A stretch of DNA of 61,266 bases from Bacteroidales bacterium (GCA_009783885.1 WRCN01000012.1:1-61266), one strand, 5' to 3'; positions 38,942 through 47,292 are shown, numbered from the stretch's first letter. Notes: generated from the sequence alone by a model not told the origin. Program-made: numbers and translations.

Positions 38942-39352
38942 TTATCTTCCTATAGCGGCTGCAGGTTGTTCTACAGTTGCATTTGCAGCTTCTTTTTCTG
39001 CTTTTGTCGCGCCTCTTTTTGAGCCTCCAGCAGCCGTTGCAGATTGTTCTACAGTTACATTTGCATTTGCTACTTCTTTTTCTTGTTTCACTTCTTTTTT
39101 GTCACATTTTTTTTCTCCTTCGCACTTTTTTTCACACTCTTTCTTGGTTTCATTTTTTCCTTCGCATTTTTTTTCACATTCTTTTTTGCAATTTTCTTTA
39201 CCTTCACAAGGTTTTCCGTCTTTGCAACAAATTTTACCTTCGTAGTCTGCACATTCGTGTTCTGCCTTTTCAACACATTCTTCTTGTTTTACAGTGTTGC
39301 CACAAGCGAAAACGAATGCAGCCATAGCAATCAATAAAAATACTTTTTTCAT
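38942..39352 (-). CDS. Cys/Lys/Glu-rich lipoprotein, possible metal binder
   Basis: 136 residues. The signal MKKVFLLIAMAAFVFACG ends in a lipobox Cys. The middle (about residues 25-85) is built from short repeats such as CKKECEKKCEGK with roughly a dozen Cys, mostly spaced by three to seven residues among Lys and Glu. The C-terminus has two copies of an NATVEQ-AAA motif. The mature protein is predicted to be disordered unless it binds metal. Cys spacing suggests thiol-based metal or redox binding; this is inference. It has its own TATTTTTG box and a strong terminator, so it is a single-gene unit. Confidence 0.75.
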   Translation of the reverse strand: MKKVFLLIAMAAFVFACGNTVKQEECVEKAEHECADYEGKICCKDGKPCEGKENCKKECEKKCEGKNETKKECEKKCEGEKKCDKKEVKQEKEVANANVTVEQSATAAGGSKRGATKAEKEAANATVEQPAAAIGR

Positions 39353-39382
39353 GGTTTTTTGTTATTTTAGTTAATAATTCTG

Positions 39383-39390
39383 CAAAAATA
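39383..39390 (-). promoter_or_regulatory. -7 box TATTTTTG of the Cys-rich lipoprotein
   Basis: Fits TAnnTTTG on the minus strand, 30 nt before the ATG. Confidence 0.6.
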
Positions 39391-39454
39391 CAACTTTTTT
39401 TTCAAAAAAACAAATTTTATTGTATATTTCTTTGTTTTTTTGTTTTTTTATTTG

Positions 39455-39462
39455 TAACTTTG
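39455..39462 (+). promoter_or_regulatory. -7 box TAACTTTG of arginine decarboxylase
   Basis: Long leader of about 70 nt to the ATG, longer than most in this window. Confidence 0.65.
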
Positions 39463-39532
39463 CAGAAAAAAATCAATGCAAGTCAATCGGATTGACAAAA
39501 TTTATCAAATCTAACTCAACTAAATTGAAAAA

Positions 39533-40924
39533 ATGAAAAACAAGTACATCGACTTAATTGAACAATCATTTGAGTTTCCTCAAGAGGAATTTAAAGTTAT
39601 TGACTCCGAATTGTATTTCCATAATGTACCGTTGATGGATATAATTAAACAATACGGAACACCATTAAAAATTAGTTATCTACCTAGAATAAGTTCACAG
39701 ATTCAACGAGCTAAACGCTTATTTAATGTGGCTATGGCTAAGGTAGACTATCAAGGCGATTACAATTATTGCTATTGTACAAAGAGTTCGCATTTCTCTT
39801 TTGTATTGGAAGAAGCTCTGAAAAATGACATTAATATAGAGACCTCATCGGCATTCGACATTAATTTGATTAATGAACTTTACGAACAGGGAAAGATTAC
39901 CAATAAAGATATCTATATCATTTGCAATGGTTTTAAACGTCCGCAATATATCGAAAATATTGCCGATCTCATTAATAAAGGGTTTCACAACACCATTCCC
40001 ATTATTGATAATAAAGAGGAAATGGATTTATTAGAAACCAATGTACAAGGAAAATGCCAAATCGGCATTCGCATTGCTACGGAAGAAGAGCCAATATTTG
40101 AATTTTATACCTCACGCTTAGGCCTACGTATCAATGATATTGTTGATTTTTACATCAAACGCATCAAACGAAGCAGGTTTGAAGTAAAGATGTTGCATTT
40201 CTTTATTAACACCGGAATTAAAGATACGGCACACTATTGGAATGAGCTTTCCAAAGCAGTAAGTGTCTATTGCGAGCTAAAAAAAGTATGTCCGTCTCTA
40301 ACATCTTTGAACATCGGGGGCGGCTTTCCTTTCAAAAATTCATTGGCATTTAGCTACGATTATGAGTATATGGCAGAAGAAATCATTGCACAAATTCAAC
40401 AAGTTTGTAATGCACATGGCGTAGTTGAACCGGATATATTTACTGAATTTGGATCGTTTACAGTAAGTGAATCCGGCGCAGTTTTATACTCTATTGTCAA
40501 TCAAAAGCAACAAAACGATCGAGAATTATGGTATATGATTGATAGTTCATTTATCACTACTTTGCCTGATGTTTGGGGGCTTAATCAACGATTTATCATG
40601 ATGGCTATCAATAACTGGGATCACGAATATCAACGCGTATTTCTCGGTGGTTTGACCTGCGACGGACAAGATTTTTACAACTCTGAACGCCATTCAAATG
40701 CTGTCTTTTTACCAAAATTACAACCTGATGTGCCACAATACGTCGGATTTTTCCATACCGGCGCTTACCAAGAATCTGTGGGCGGATATGGCGGCATTCA
40801 GCACTGTTTAACGCCCGCACCTAAACACATTTTGATTGATGTGGACGAAACCGGTGAGTATTTCACAAAATTATTCGCGAAAGAACAAAGCCATAAATCT
40901 ATGTTGAAGATTTTGGGGTACTAG
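39533..40924 (+). CDS. speA: arginine decarboxylase (short Bacteroidota SpeA type)
   Basis: A 463-residue fold III PLP decarboxylase that makes agmatine for polyamine synthesis. YNYCYCTKSSHFSFVLEEAL carries the PLP Lys region, LTSLNIGGGFPFKN the phosphate-binding glycines and FTEFGSFTVSESGAVLYSIV the Glu/Gly loop. FLGGLTCDGQDFY holds the second-subunit Cys-Asp motif. It lacks the long insertion of the E. coli enzyme, as usual for this phylum. It links functionally to the carboxynorspermidine dehydrogenase-like gene at 0.3-1.5 kb. A repeat begins 5 bp after its TAG stop. Confidence 0.88.
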   Translation: MKNKYIDLIEQSFEFPQEEFKVIDSELYFHNVPLMDIIKQYGTPLKISYLPRISSQIQRAKRLFNVAMAKVDYQGDYNYCYCTKSSHFSFVLEEALKNDINIETSSAFDINLINELYEQGKITNKDIYIICNGFKRPQYIENIADLINKGFHNTIPIIDNKEEMDLLETNVQGKCQIGIRIATEEEPIFEFYTSRLGLRINDIVDFYIKRIKRSRFEVKMLHFFINTGIKDTAHYWNELSKAVSVYCELKKVCPSLTSLNIGGGFPFKNSLAFSYDYEYMAEEIIAQIQQVCNAHGVVEPDIFTEFGSFTVSESGAVLYSIVNQKQQNDRELWYMIDSSFITTLPDVWGLNQRFIMMAINNWDHEYQRVFLGGLTCDGQDFYNSERHSNAVFLPKLQPDVPQYVGFFHTGAYQESVGGYGGIQHCLTPAPKHILIDVDETGEYFTKLFAKEQSHKSMLKILGY

Positions 40925-40925
40925 T

Positions 40926-40977
40926 GTGGCTTCGACTCCGCTCAGCCGCCACATCCGGTCGTTGAGCGAAGTCGAAA
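40926..40977. repeat. inverted repeat with TTCGACT-CGCTCA arms
   Basis: TTCGACTCCGCTCA (40931-40944) pairs with TGAGCGAAGTCGAA (40962-40975), one mismatch. It fills the gap between the convergent arginine decarboxylase and rfbB genes. Confidence 0.75.
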
Positions 40978-40984
40978 CGACTGT

Positions 40985-42043
40985 TTAGCGTCTCGAATAC
41001 ATGGTTTCGTAATATTTTTGGTAATCTCCCGAAGTTACATTGTTCAGCCATTCTTCGTTTTCCAAATACCAATCTACGGTTTTTTCCATGCCTTCTTCGA
41101 ATTGAAGGGAGGGTTTCCAACCCAAGTCGTTTACTAATTTTGATGCGTCGATAGCATAACGCAAGTCGTGTCCGGCGCGATCTTGCACAAATGTGATCAG
41201 TTTTGCTGAAGTACCGGGCTCACGGTTCAATTTGCGATCCATAATTTCGCAAAGTCTGTGAATTAAATCAATATTGGTCCATTCGTTGAGACCGCCAATA
41301 TTATAGGTATCTCCTATTTTTCCACTATGAAAAATCACATCTATCGCACGCGCATGATCCACCACATAAAGCCAATCGCGCACGTTTTCACCCTTTCCAT
41401 AAATCGGAATTGGCTTCATGTTTTTGATATTGTTGATAGCCAACGGTAGCAATTTTTCCGGAAAATGGTTGGGACCATAGTTGTTCGAACAATTTGAAAG
41501 CACAACCGGCAAATAATACGTGTGAAAATATGCTCTCACTAAATGGTCGGAGCTCGCTTTAGAGGCGGAATACGGACTTCGCGGATCGTACGGTGTTTCT
41601 TCCGTAAATAACGAACCGTCCTTTGCCAACGAGCCATACACCTCATCTGTACTGACATGATAAAAACGTTTGCCGTCGAAATTGTTCTTCCATATGTGAC
41701 GTGCAGCATTTAGCAAATTCACAGTACCAACAATATTGGTCATGATAAATTCCATCGGATTTGCAATTGAGCGATCCACGTGTGATTCGGCTGCCAAATG
41801 AATGACACCAAATGGCTGATAGTTTTCAAACAAAGCCTGAACAGCCTTTCCATCCACGATATCCACCTTTTCAAACTTATAATTCGGCAGATCTTTTACA
41901 TCTTTCAAATTCTCCAAATTTCCTGCGTACGTGAGTTTATCAAGATTTACAATTTGATAATCCGGATACTTTGTTACAAATAATCTCACTACGTGAGAGC
42001 CTATGAAACCTGCGCCGCCTGTGACGAATAGAGTTTTTTTCAT
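40985..42043 (-). CDS. rfbB: dTDP-glucose 4,6-dehydratase
   Basis: A 352-residue short-chain dehydrogenase-fold enzyme of dTDP-rhamnose and related deoxysugar synthesis. FVTGGAGFIGSHVVRLFV binds NAD; HLAAESHVDRSI, STDEVYGSL (Thr-Asp-Glu catalytic set) and YSASKASSDHLVRAY (Tyr/Lys) are all intact. It lies 46 bp downstream of coaD on the same strand with no promoter box between them, so they form an operon. The rest of the rhamnose pathway is not here. Confidence 0.95.
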   Translation of the reverse strand: MKKTLFVTGGAGFIGSHVVRLFVTKYPDYQIVNLDKLTYAGNLENLKDVKDLPNYKFEKVDIVDGKAVQALFENYQPFGVIHLAAESHVDRSIANPMEFIMTNIVGTVNLLNAARHIWKNNFDGKRFYHVSTDEVYGSLAKDGSLFTEETPYDPRSPYSASKASSDHLVRAYFHTYYLPVVLSNCSNNYGPNHFPEKLLPLAINNIKNMKPIPIYGKGENVRDWLYVVDHARAIDVIFHSGKIGDTYNIGGLNEWTNIDLIHRLCEIMDRKLNREPGTSAKLITFVQDRAGHDLRYAIDASKLVNDLGWKPSLQFEEGMEKTVDWYLENEEWLNNVTSGDYQKYYETMYSRR

Positions 42044-42066
42044 GTTTTTTTAATTATTCATTTTTT

Positions 42067-42092
42067 ATAGGATGAGGTATGCCTTGCCCCTA
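42067..42092. repeat. imperfect GTAGGGGC-family palindrome at the coaD 3' end
   Basis: TAGGATGAGGTATGCCTTGC followed by CCCTA; arms diverged. On the minus strand it begins TAGGGGC, and that TAG is the coaD stop codon (42092-42090). Confidence 0.65.
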
Positions 42093-42563
42093 TTGCAATT
42101 TAACATAGCCTTGTAATGCTTTGGGTAAAAAATTCGAGATATCTCCATCATTACGCAACACTTCACGAACAATGGTCGAGGAAATGTGGTTGTAAGCGGT
42201 TCCCGGACACATAAATATGGTTTCCAAATCCGGACATAATTCTTTATTTATTGATGCCAACATACGCTCATTTTTGAAATCTGCGATACCTCTCAAACCA
42301 CGCAACAAAAATTTGGCTTTATGTTTTTCACAAAAATCCACCGTCAAACCCTCATACGAAGCTACTATAACATTAGGCGTATCAGCAAATGTTTTTTTGA
42401 TAAAATATACGCGTTGTTCAACTGAAAACACACTTTTTTTATTCGCATTGTAGCCCACTGCCACAATAATTTTATCGAACAGCGGCAACGCACGATGCAC
42501 AATACTTTCATGACCTTTGGTGATCGGGTCAAATGATCCTGGGAAGACGGCGATATTTGGCAT
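42090..42563 (-). CDS. coaD: phosphopantetheine adenylyltransferase
   Basis: 157 residues; makes dephospho-CoA. VFPGSFDPITKGHESIVHRA holds the HxGH motif (TKGH), RGLRGIADFKNE and YNHISSTIVREVL are the other nucleotidyltransferase signatures. The start follows the TATCTTTG box (42583-42576) by 12 nt. Its stop codon comes from a palindromic repeat. It is upstream of rfbB. Confidence 0.95.
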   Translation of the reverse strand: MPNIAVFPGSFDPITKGHESIVHRALPLFDKIIVAVGYNANKKSVFSVEQRVYFIKKTFADTPNVIVASYEGLTVDFCEKHKAKFLLRGLRGIADFKNERMLASINKELCPDLETIFMCPGTAYNHISSTIVREVLRNDGDISNFLPKALQGYVKLQ

Positions 42564-42571
42564 AGTTTTTT

Positions 42572-42606
42572 TTTGCAAAGATACAAAAAAATTGTATCTT
42601 TGCAAA
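42572..42606. promoter_or_regulatory. palindromic divergent promoter of coaD and the beta-propeller gene
   Basis: TTTTGCAAAGATACAA and TTGTATCTTTGCAAAA are inverted copies around five A. The minus-strand -7 box is 42583-42576 and the plus-strand box 42595-42602. The plus-strand box is exactly 4 nt (CAAA) before the ATG, which predicts a leaderless mRNA. Confidence 0.8.
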
Positions 42607-44364
42607 ATGAAAAAACCAATCAGCAGAAACATTGCCATCGTATCGGCAATTTTTATGGTCACATTTTCCATAATGCTTGTAACCAACTATTTTAAAGTTA
42701 GTGGCACAGATCCTTTGCAAACGATTGAAGCTCTAAAACAGGCCAACGAGGAAGTTGGCGAAAATCCGCAATTACAAGAACAAATTCGGGAATTAGATTT
42801 GTTGGCAAGAAGAGCCTATTTTATCAGCATTGGCAGACTTAGATTGGGTGTTGCGATTTTATTGGTGATGGTGATTGTTTTTGTGATCTGTTTACGGATT
42901 TATTTTGCGAAAACTAAAGATATTCCCAACAAGGACCTCGACCCTATTGACGATTGGGTCATCCAATCCCAAACAAGAACCTACATTGTTTGGATTGCAA
43001 GCGGATTGGCGATAAGCGGAATTGTTTTTGCTTTGTTAACTTCGTCATATCTGAAAAAATTAAACACAAAGGGCACAAAGAACACAAAAATGCTTGCTTT
43101 GGATTATTTAACTGCGAATTTTGAAGAAGAAATACAAGCCTTAGAACAGGCAGAATCTGTTGAAACAACAGATGTTACAAACGTATTAGTTGCTATTGAT
43201 ACGCATGAAATATCAAACGTAACACACAGTGGATTTCGAGGAAATAATTCGCTTGGTATAAGCCCTGCAAGGTATATTCCGACATCCTGGGATTTAGCGT
43301 CGGGCAAAACTATTTTGTGGCAAGTTCCAATTCCTCGAAAAGGCTACAATTCGCCCATCATCAGTGGAAACAGAGTTTTCTTTACCGGAGCGGACGAGGA
43401 CATTAGAGAATTGTTTTGCTACGAATTAAGTTCGGGTAAACTACTTTGGAGATTGGAAGCCAAAAACATTCCGGGTTCGCCAAGTGAAGCACCCAAAACA
43501 ACCGATGATACCGGACTTGGCGCGCCAACGGCAGCAACCAACGGCAAAGTGGTATGCGCGATTTTCGGCACAGGCGACGTGATTTGTGCCGATATGAACG
43601 GCAAACAACTTTGGGCAAAAAACCTTGGTGTGCCTGATAATGCTTACGGATTTGCCTCATCGCTGCTAATTTACGGAAATTTATTGATTATTCAATACGA
43701 TAATCGTAATTCGCCAAGAGTTATCGCTTTGGATTTGGCAAACGGCAATGAACGTTGGTCAAGACCGCGTCCCGAGCGTAATCCATCGTGGAGCAGTCCG
43801 ATCTTGGCGATGGTAAATAATCGTCCTCAACTCATATTGATAGGAAATCCGGGCATCACGTCTTACAATCCGAATACCGGAGAACAAAACTGGCGTGTGG
43901 AAGCAATGGCCGGAGAACCTGCTCCGGGTCCCGCTTATGCTAATGGCATTATTTTCGCAGGAACTGAATACGCAACATTAGTCGCCATCAATGCAGCAGA
44001 CGGCACCATACTTTGGAGAAACAATGAAATTCTGCCTGAAATAGCAAGTCCGGTAGCAACACAGGATTTCGTGTTCGTTGCCACATCCTACGGTGTGGTA
44101 GCAAGTTTTGATCCTCAAACCGGACACGTCATAAAATCCATGGAATTGAGTGGGGATTTTAACGCTTCGCCAATCATTGTTGAAGGAAAAATCTATTTGA
44201 TTTGTACCAAAGGAAAGGTGTATATTTTCTCCGCACAACGCGAATTTACGTTAATCAATTCTTTCGAAACTGGTGAGAAAACATTTGCTACGCCCGCGTT
44301 TACAGATAGAAAAATTGTGATTCGAACCGAGAAAAGTATTTATTGTGTGAAAAAATTTGAGTAA
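42607..44364 (+). CDS. membrane-anchored PQQ-like beta-propeller protein
   Basis: 585 residues. Three hydrophobic segments lie near residues 9-27, 78-98 and 122-140, with a Gln/Glu-rich coiled-coil region between the first two. A linker follows, then from about residue 220 a PQQ-like (BamB-type) propeller with repeated blades: SGKTILWQVPIP, SGKLLWRLEA, NGKQLWAKNLG, NGNERWSRP, TGEQNWRVEA and DGTILWRNNE. PQQ-enzyme catalytic residues are not evident, so it is probably a binding or scaffold protein. Its stop overlaps the next ATG by one base (TAATG), so it is made together with the NuoE-NuoF fusion. A repeat-like segment NTKGTKNTK interrupts the linker. Confidence 0.72.
   Translation: MKKPISRNIAIVSAIFMVTFSIMLVTNYFKVSGTDPLQTIEALKQANEEVGENPQLQEQIRELDLLARRAYFISIGRLRLGVAILLVMVIVFVICLRIYFAKTKDIPNKDLDPIDDWVIQSQTRTYIVWIASGLAISGIVFALLTSSYLKKLNTKGTKNTKMLALDYLTANFEEEIQALEQAESVETTDVTNVLVAIDTHEISNVTHSGFRGNNSLGISPARYIPTSWDLASGKTILWQVPIPRKGYNSPIISGNRVFFTGADEDIRELFCYELSSGKLLWRLEAKNIPGSPSEAPKTTDDTGLGAPTAATNGKVVCAIFGTGDVICADMNGKQLWAKNLGVPDNAYGFASSLLIYGNLLIIQYDNRNSPRVIALDLANGNERWSRPRPERNPSWSSPILAMVNNRPQLILIGNPGITSYNPNTGEQNWRVEAMAGEPAPGPAYANGIIFAGTEYATLVAINAADGTILWRNNEILPEIASPVATQDFVFVATSYGVVASFDPQTGHVIKSMELSGDFNASPIIVEGKIYLICTKGKVYIFSAQREFTLINSFETGEKTFATPAFTDRKIVIRTEKSIYCVKKFE
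43063..43089 (+). repeat. in-frame ACACAAAGGGCACAAAGAAC repeat in the propeller gene
   Basis: An A/C/G-only tract related to the dispersed CACAAAGGGCACAAAGAACA sequence seen between genes in many bacteria. Here it encodes NTKGTKNTK just after the third membrane segment, in a linker that would tolerate an insertion. Confidence 0.5.
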
Positions 44365-46751
44365 TGTCCTGTACCTGCAATCCAAATAATAACCTCGATT
44401 TTATTGGTAAAACCGATGAAATTATATTGCAAATCGGAACATCGCGAAGCACGATCATTCCTTTGCTTCAAGCATTACAAAACAAATTTGGCTATTTGCC
44501 GGCTGAGGCTATCGAACGCGTATATGAGAAAACCGAGATCAACCGCGCACAACTCATCAGCGTATCCACATTTTATTCGCAATTTCGACATATTCCTTAC
44601 GGAAAACATTTAATCAAAGTGTGCACCGGAACGGCTTGCCACGTGAAGGGCGCGGGAAATGTGATTGACGCATTTCGTCGTGAATTGAACATGGACGACG
44701 ATAAAATTACCACCAACGATGAGTTGTTTTCAATCGAAAAAATCGCCTGTTTGGGTTGCTGTTCGCTCGCACCCGTAGTGCAAATTGATGAAAAAATTTA
44801 CGGCCACGTGCAATCCGGAAAAGTTGGTGAAATTATCAACGAATTTTTATTCGAAACCACCGTAGGGGCGGGGTCTACCCGCCCTAAAAAATCCCAACGC
44901 AAAATCGCAGGAGAAATCCGAATAGGAATGGGCTCATGCTGCCAAGCAAGCGGTTCATCCGGCATTCTGGAAGAACTGAAGAAAGCAGAACGCGAATTAG
45001 GAATTGACGTTCATATCAAAATGGTAGGCTGTGTCGGTGTTTGCAGCAAAGTGCCGTTGATTGATGTGGTGTTGCCCGATGGATCTATTGAACGTTACCC
45101 TAACGTGAAGCCCTCTGAAATCAAGGAAATCTTGCATCATCATTTTGAACCGGAAAGTTATTTCAAACGTTGGAAAAACAAATTGCTCAACCACGTTGAC
45201 ACATTTCACACCGATACCACGTGGGACAACGTGATTTGGAAACCCGAAAACGAACGTACAGGTGTAATTGACAGTTTCCTTTCCGAACAAAAACACATTT
45301 CAACCGAAGGCTACGGCTTCCTTGCACCATTGAACATCGACGAATATATTACGCAAAACGGTTTTGAAGCATTGAAAAAAACACTTTCAACAAAACCGAA
45401 CGAAATTGTCGAAAGTATCTTGAATAGCGGTATTCGCGGACGCGGCGGCGGCGGTTTCCCTTCCGGAAAAAAATGGAAAATAACGGCCAATTCCGCAACG
45501 ACAGAAAAATATGTGATTTGCAACGGCGACGAAGGCGATCCGGGTGCATTTATGGATCGCATGATACTCGAATCGTATCCATTTCGTGTGATCGAAGGCA
45601 TGATTATCGCAGGTTTTGCAGTGAGTGCCCAAAAAGGGATTTTTTATATTCGTGCCGAATATCCGTTGGCAGTTGAACGAATCCGTAAGGCGATTGAGAT
45701 TTGTCGTGAACGAAATTTGCTTGGTGAAAACATTTTGGGAACTGATTTTTCGTTCGATATTAGCATTTTTGAAGGTGCTGGTGCATTTGTTTGTGGAGAG
45801 GAAACTGCGCTGATTGCTTCTATCGAAGGCAAGCGTGGCTTTCCGAAACAACGTCCGCCCTACCCTGCTGTTGAAGGCTTGAACAGCTGTCCGACTTTGG
45901 TCAATAATGTGGAAACATTGAGCCAAATTCCCTACATCATCAGAAATGGCGCAGAACACTATGCAAAAATCGGAACAGAAAAAAGCAAAGGAACAAAAGT
46001 GTTCGCTTTGGCAGGAAAAATTCGTCACGGCGGATTGATTGAAGTGCCGATGGGCATTACGTTGAATCAAATTGTGAACAACATTGGTGGCGGTGTTGTA
46101 GAGACGCACGGCCGTGCGTCTCTACTGAAAGCCATTCAAATTGGCGGACCTTCAGGAGGTTGTATTCCCGCACATTTGTGCGATGTTGAAGTGGATTTTG
46201 ATTCGTTTTCGCAGATGGGTGCGATGATGGGTTCAGGCGGTTTGGTGGTGTTGAGCGAGAATGATTGCATGGTGGATGTAGCAAGATATTTCTTGAGTTT
46301 TACGTGTGAGGAATCGTGCGGAAAATGCACATTTTGTCGCGTTGGAATTCGACGAATGTTGGATATTTTAGATAAAATTTGTAGCGGCCAAGCCGAAATG
46401 GGCGATATTGACAAATTGGAGCAACTTGCGTTGAATGTCAAAAAAACATCGCTTTGCGGATTAGGCAAAACCACGCCAAATCCCGTTCTCACAACATTGA
46501 AATATTTTCGCAACGAATACGAGGAACACATCAACGGCTTATGCAAAACTGGAACGTGCAAAGATATGATCAGCTATGTAATTACCGAAAACTGCGTTGG
46601 TTGCACTAAATGCGCCAAAGCCTGTCCTGTGGATGCCATCCCCTACACACCTTACGAAGTACACACAATTGATATTGAAAAATGTGTCAAATGCGGACTT
46701 TGTGTCGACGAGTGCGCGTTTGATGCAATACGGAAAGTTCCGATACAGTAA
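44364..46751 (+). CDS. fused NuoE-NuoF-ferredoxin flavoprotein (HydB/HndC-like NAD(P)H dehydrogenase)
   Basis: 795 residues. Domain order: NuoE-like [2Fe-2S] thioredoxin fold (ligands C87, C92, C129, C133); a second thioredoxin-like [2Fe-2S] domain (C192/C193, C223, C227); NuoF core with RGRGGGGFPSGKKW, NGDEGDPGAFMDR (NADH site) and GAGAFVCGEETALI (FMN/NADH); SLBB segment; [4Fe-4S] site ESCGKCTFCRVG; and a C-terminal 2[4Fe-4S] ferredoxin domain (CVGCTKCAKACP, CVKCGLCVDECA). This is the HydC+HydB architecture of electron-bifurcating hydrogenases and related NAD(P)H dehydrogenases. No HydA or other catalytic partner is adjacent. Two GC-rich palindromes are read in frame. Soluble, cytoplasmic. 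Confidence 0.88.
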   Translation: MSCTCNPNNNLDFIGKTDEIILQIGTSRSTIIPLLQALQNKFGYLPAEAIERVYEKTEINRAQLISVSTFYSQFRHIPYGKHLIKVCTGTACHVKGAGNVIDAFRRELNMDDDKITTNDELFSIEKIACLGCCSLAPVVQIDEKIYGHVQSGKVGEIINEFLFETTVGAGSTRPKKSQRKIAGEIRIGMGSCCQASGSSGILEELKKAERELGIDVHIKMVGCVGVCSKVPLIDVVLPDGSIERYPNVKPSEIKEILHHHFEPESYFKRWKNKLLNHVDTFHTDTTWDNVIWKPENERTGVIDSFLSEQKHISTEGYGFLAPLNIDEYITQNGFEALKKTLSTKPNEIVESILNSGIRGRGGGGFPSGKKWKITANSATTEKYVICNGDEGDPGAFMDRMILESYPFRVIEGMIIAGFAVSAQKGIFYIRAEYPLAVERIRKAIEICRERNLLGENILGTDFSFDISIFEGAGAFVCGEETALIASIEGKRGFPKQRPPYPAVEGLNSCPTLVNNVETLSQIPYIIRNGAEHYAKIGTEKSKGTKVFALAGKIRHGGLIEVPMGITLNQIVNNIGGGVVETHGRASLLKAIQIGGPSGGCIPAHLCDVEVDFDSFSQMGAMMGSGGLVVLSENDCMVDVARYFLSFTCEESCGKCTFCRVGIRRMLDILDKICSGQAEMGDIDKLEQLALNVKKTSLCGLGKTTPNPVLTTLKYFRNEYEEHINGLCKTGTCKDMISYVITENCVGCTKCAKACPVDAIPYTPYEVHTIDIEKCVKCGLCVDECAFDAIRKVPIQ
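44862..44886. repeat. in-frame GTAGGGGCGGG palindrome in the NuoE-NuoF gene
   Basis: GTAGGGGCGGG and CCCGCCCTA arms with a short centre, one base missing in the right arm. It encodes VGAGSTRPK in the linker between the NuoE-like and second [2Fe-2S] domains. It belongs to the same family as the intergenic copies at 38.04 and 56.00 kb. Confidence 0.8.
46098..46125. repeat. in-frame 28-bp perfect palindrome in the NuoE-NuoF gene
   Basis: GTAGAGACGCACGG followed directly by its exact complement CCGTGCGTCTCTAC. It encodes ETHGRASL within the SLBB segment, between IGGGVV and KAIQIGGPSGG, where homologues as I know them have a shorter stretch. Confidence 0.9.
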
Positions 46752-46757
46752 TTTTAT

Positions 46758-47252
46758 CTACGATTCGTCTTTCAACAAAAAGTTCTCAATAGCATTAACC
46801 AATTGCTCTTTGCCCATGCCGCCCGGTTGTAAAGCCGGCAAGCCCTTCATACGAGCAAACAACATCGTTGGAATACTTTGAACACCGAAAAAAGCGGACA
46901 CTTTTCGGTTATGATCAACATCCACCTTATAGATATTCACCTTTCCGGCGTAGTCTCTCGCCAATTCGTCTAAAATCGGAGCCATACGACGACACGGAGC
47001 GCACCAAGAAGCTGTAAAACTAACAATACAAGGTATCTCACCTTCAAATATCCATTCTTCGGGATTGGCTTCGAAGTTCATCACCAATTTTTTGAATTCG
47101 GCTTCAGAAATAAATGTTGCTTCTTTGACAGAAGCAGTAGCAACAGTAGTAGTTGTCGCGGCTTCAGACGAATTGGTCGAACTGCCGGAACAAGCGGCAA
47201 AAATTAAAGCCGCAAAGAAAATAATAGCATTCATAGGTCTAAAAATATTCAT
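46758..47252 (-). CDS. thioredoxin-domain lipoprotein
   Basis: 164 residues. The signal (FRPMNAIIFFAALIFAACSG) ends in a lipobox Cys. A Ser/Thr/Ala-rich spacer follows, then a complete thioredoxin fold with the active site FTASWCAPCRRMAPIL and the cis-Pro in GVQSIPTMLFARMKG. It probably works as a periplasmic disulfide reductase or oxidase. It is convergent with the flavoprotein gene (6 bp apart). An internal ATG at codon 7 is a possible alternative start. Confidence 0.88.
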   Translation of the reverse strand: MNIFRPMNAIIFFAALIFAACSGSSTNSSEAATTTTVATASVKEATFISEAEFKKLVMNFEANPEEWIFEGEIPCIVSFTASWCAPCRRMAPILDELARDYAGKVNIYKVDVDHNRKVSAFFGVQSIPTMLFARMKGLPALQPGGMGKEQLVNAIENFLLKDES

Positions 47253-47272
47253 GAAATATAAAAAAAGTTATA

Positions 47273-47280
47273 CAAAGGTA
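47273..47280 (-). promoter_or_regulatory. -7 box TACCTTTG of the thioredoxin lipoprotein
   Basis: Minus-strand box 20 nt before the ATG. Confidence 0.7.
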
Positions 47281-47292
47281 CGATTTTTTTTG

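Noticed and set aside
45387..46109. A 240-codon open frame opposite the NuoE-NuoF gene
   Set aside because: Codon pattern and residue composition are those of an antisense shadow; the plus-strand protein has complete cofactor motifs.
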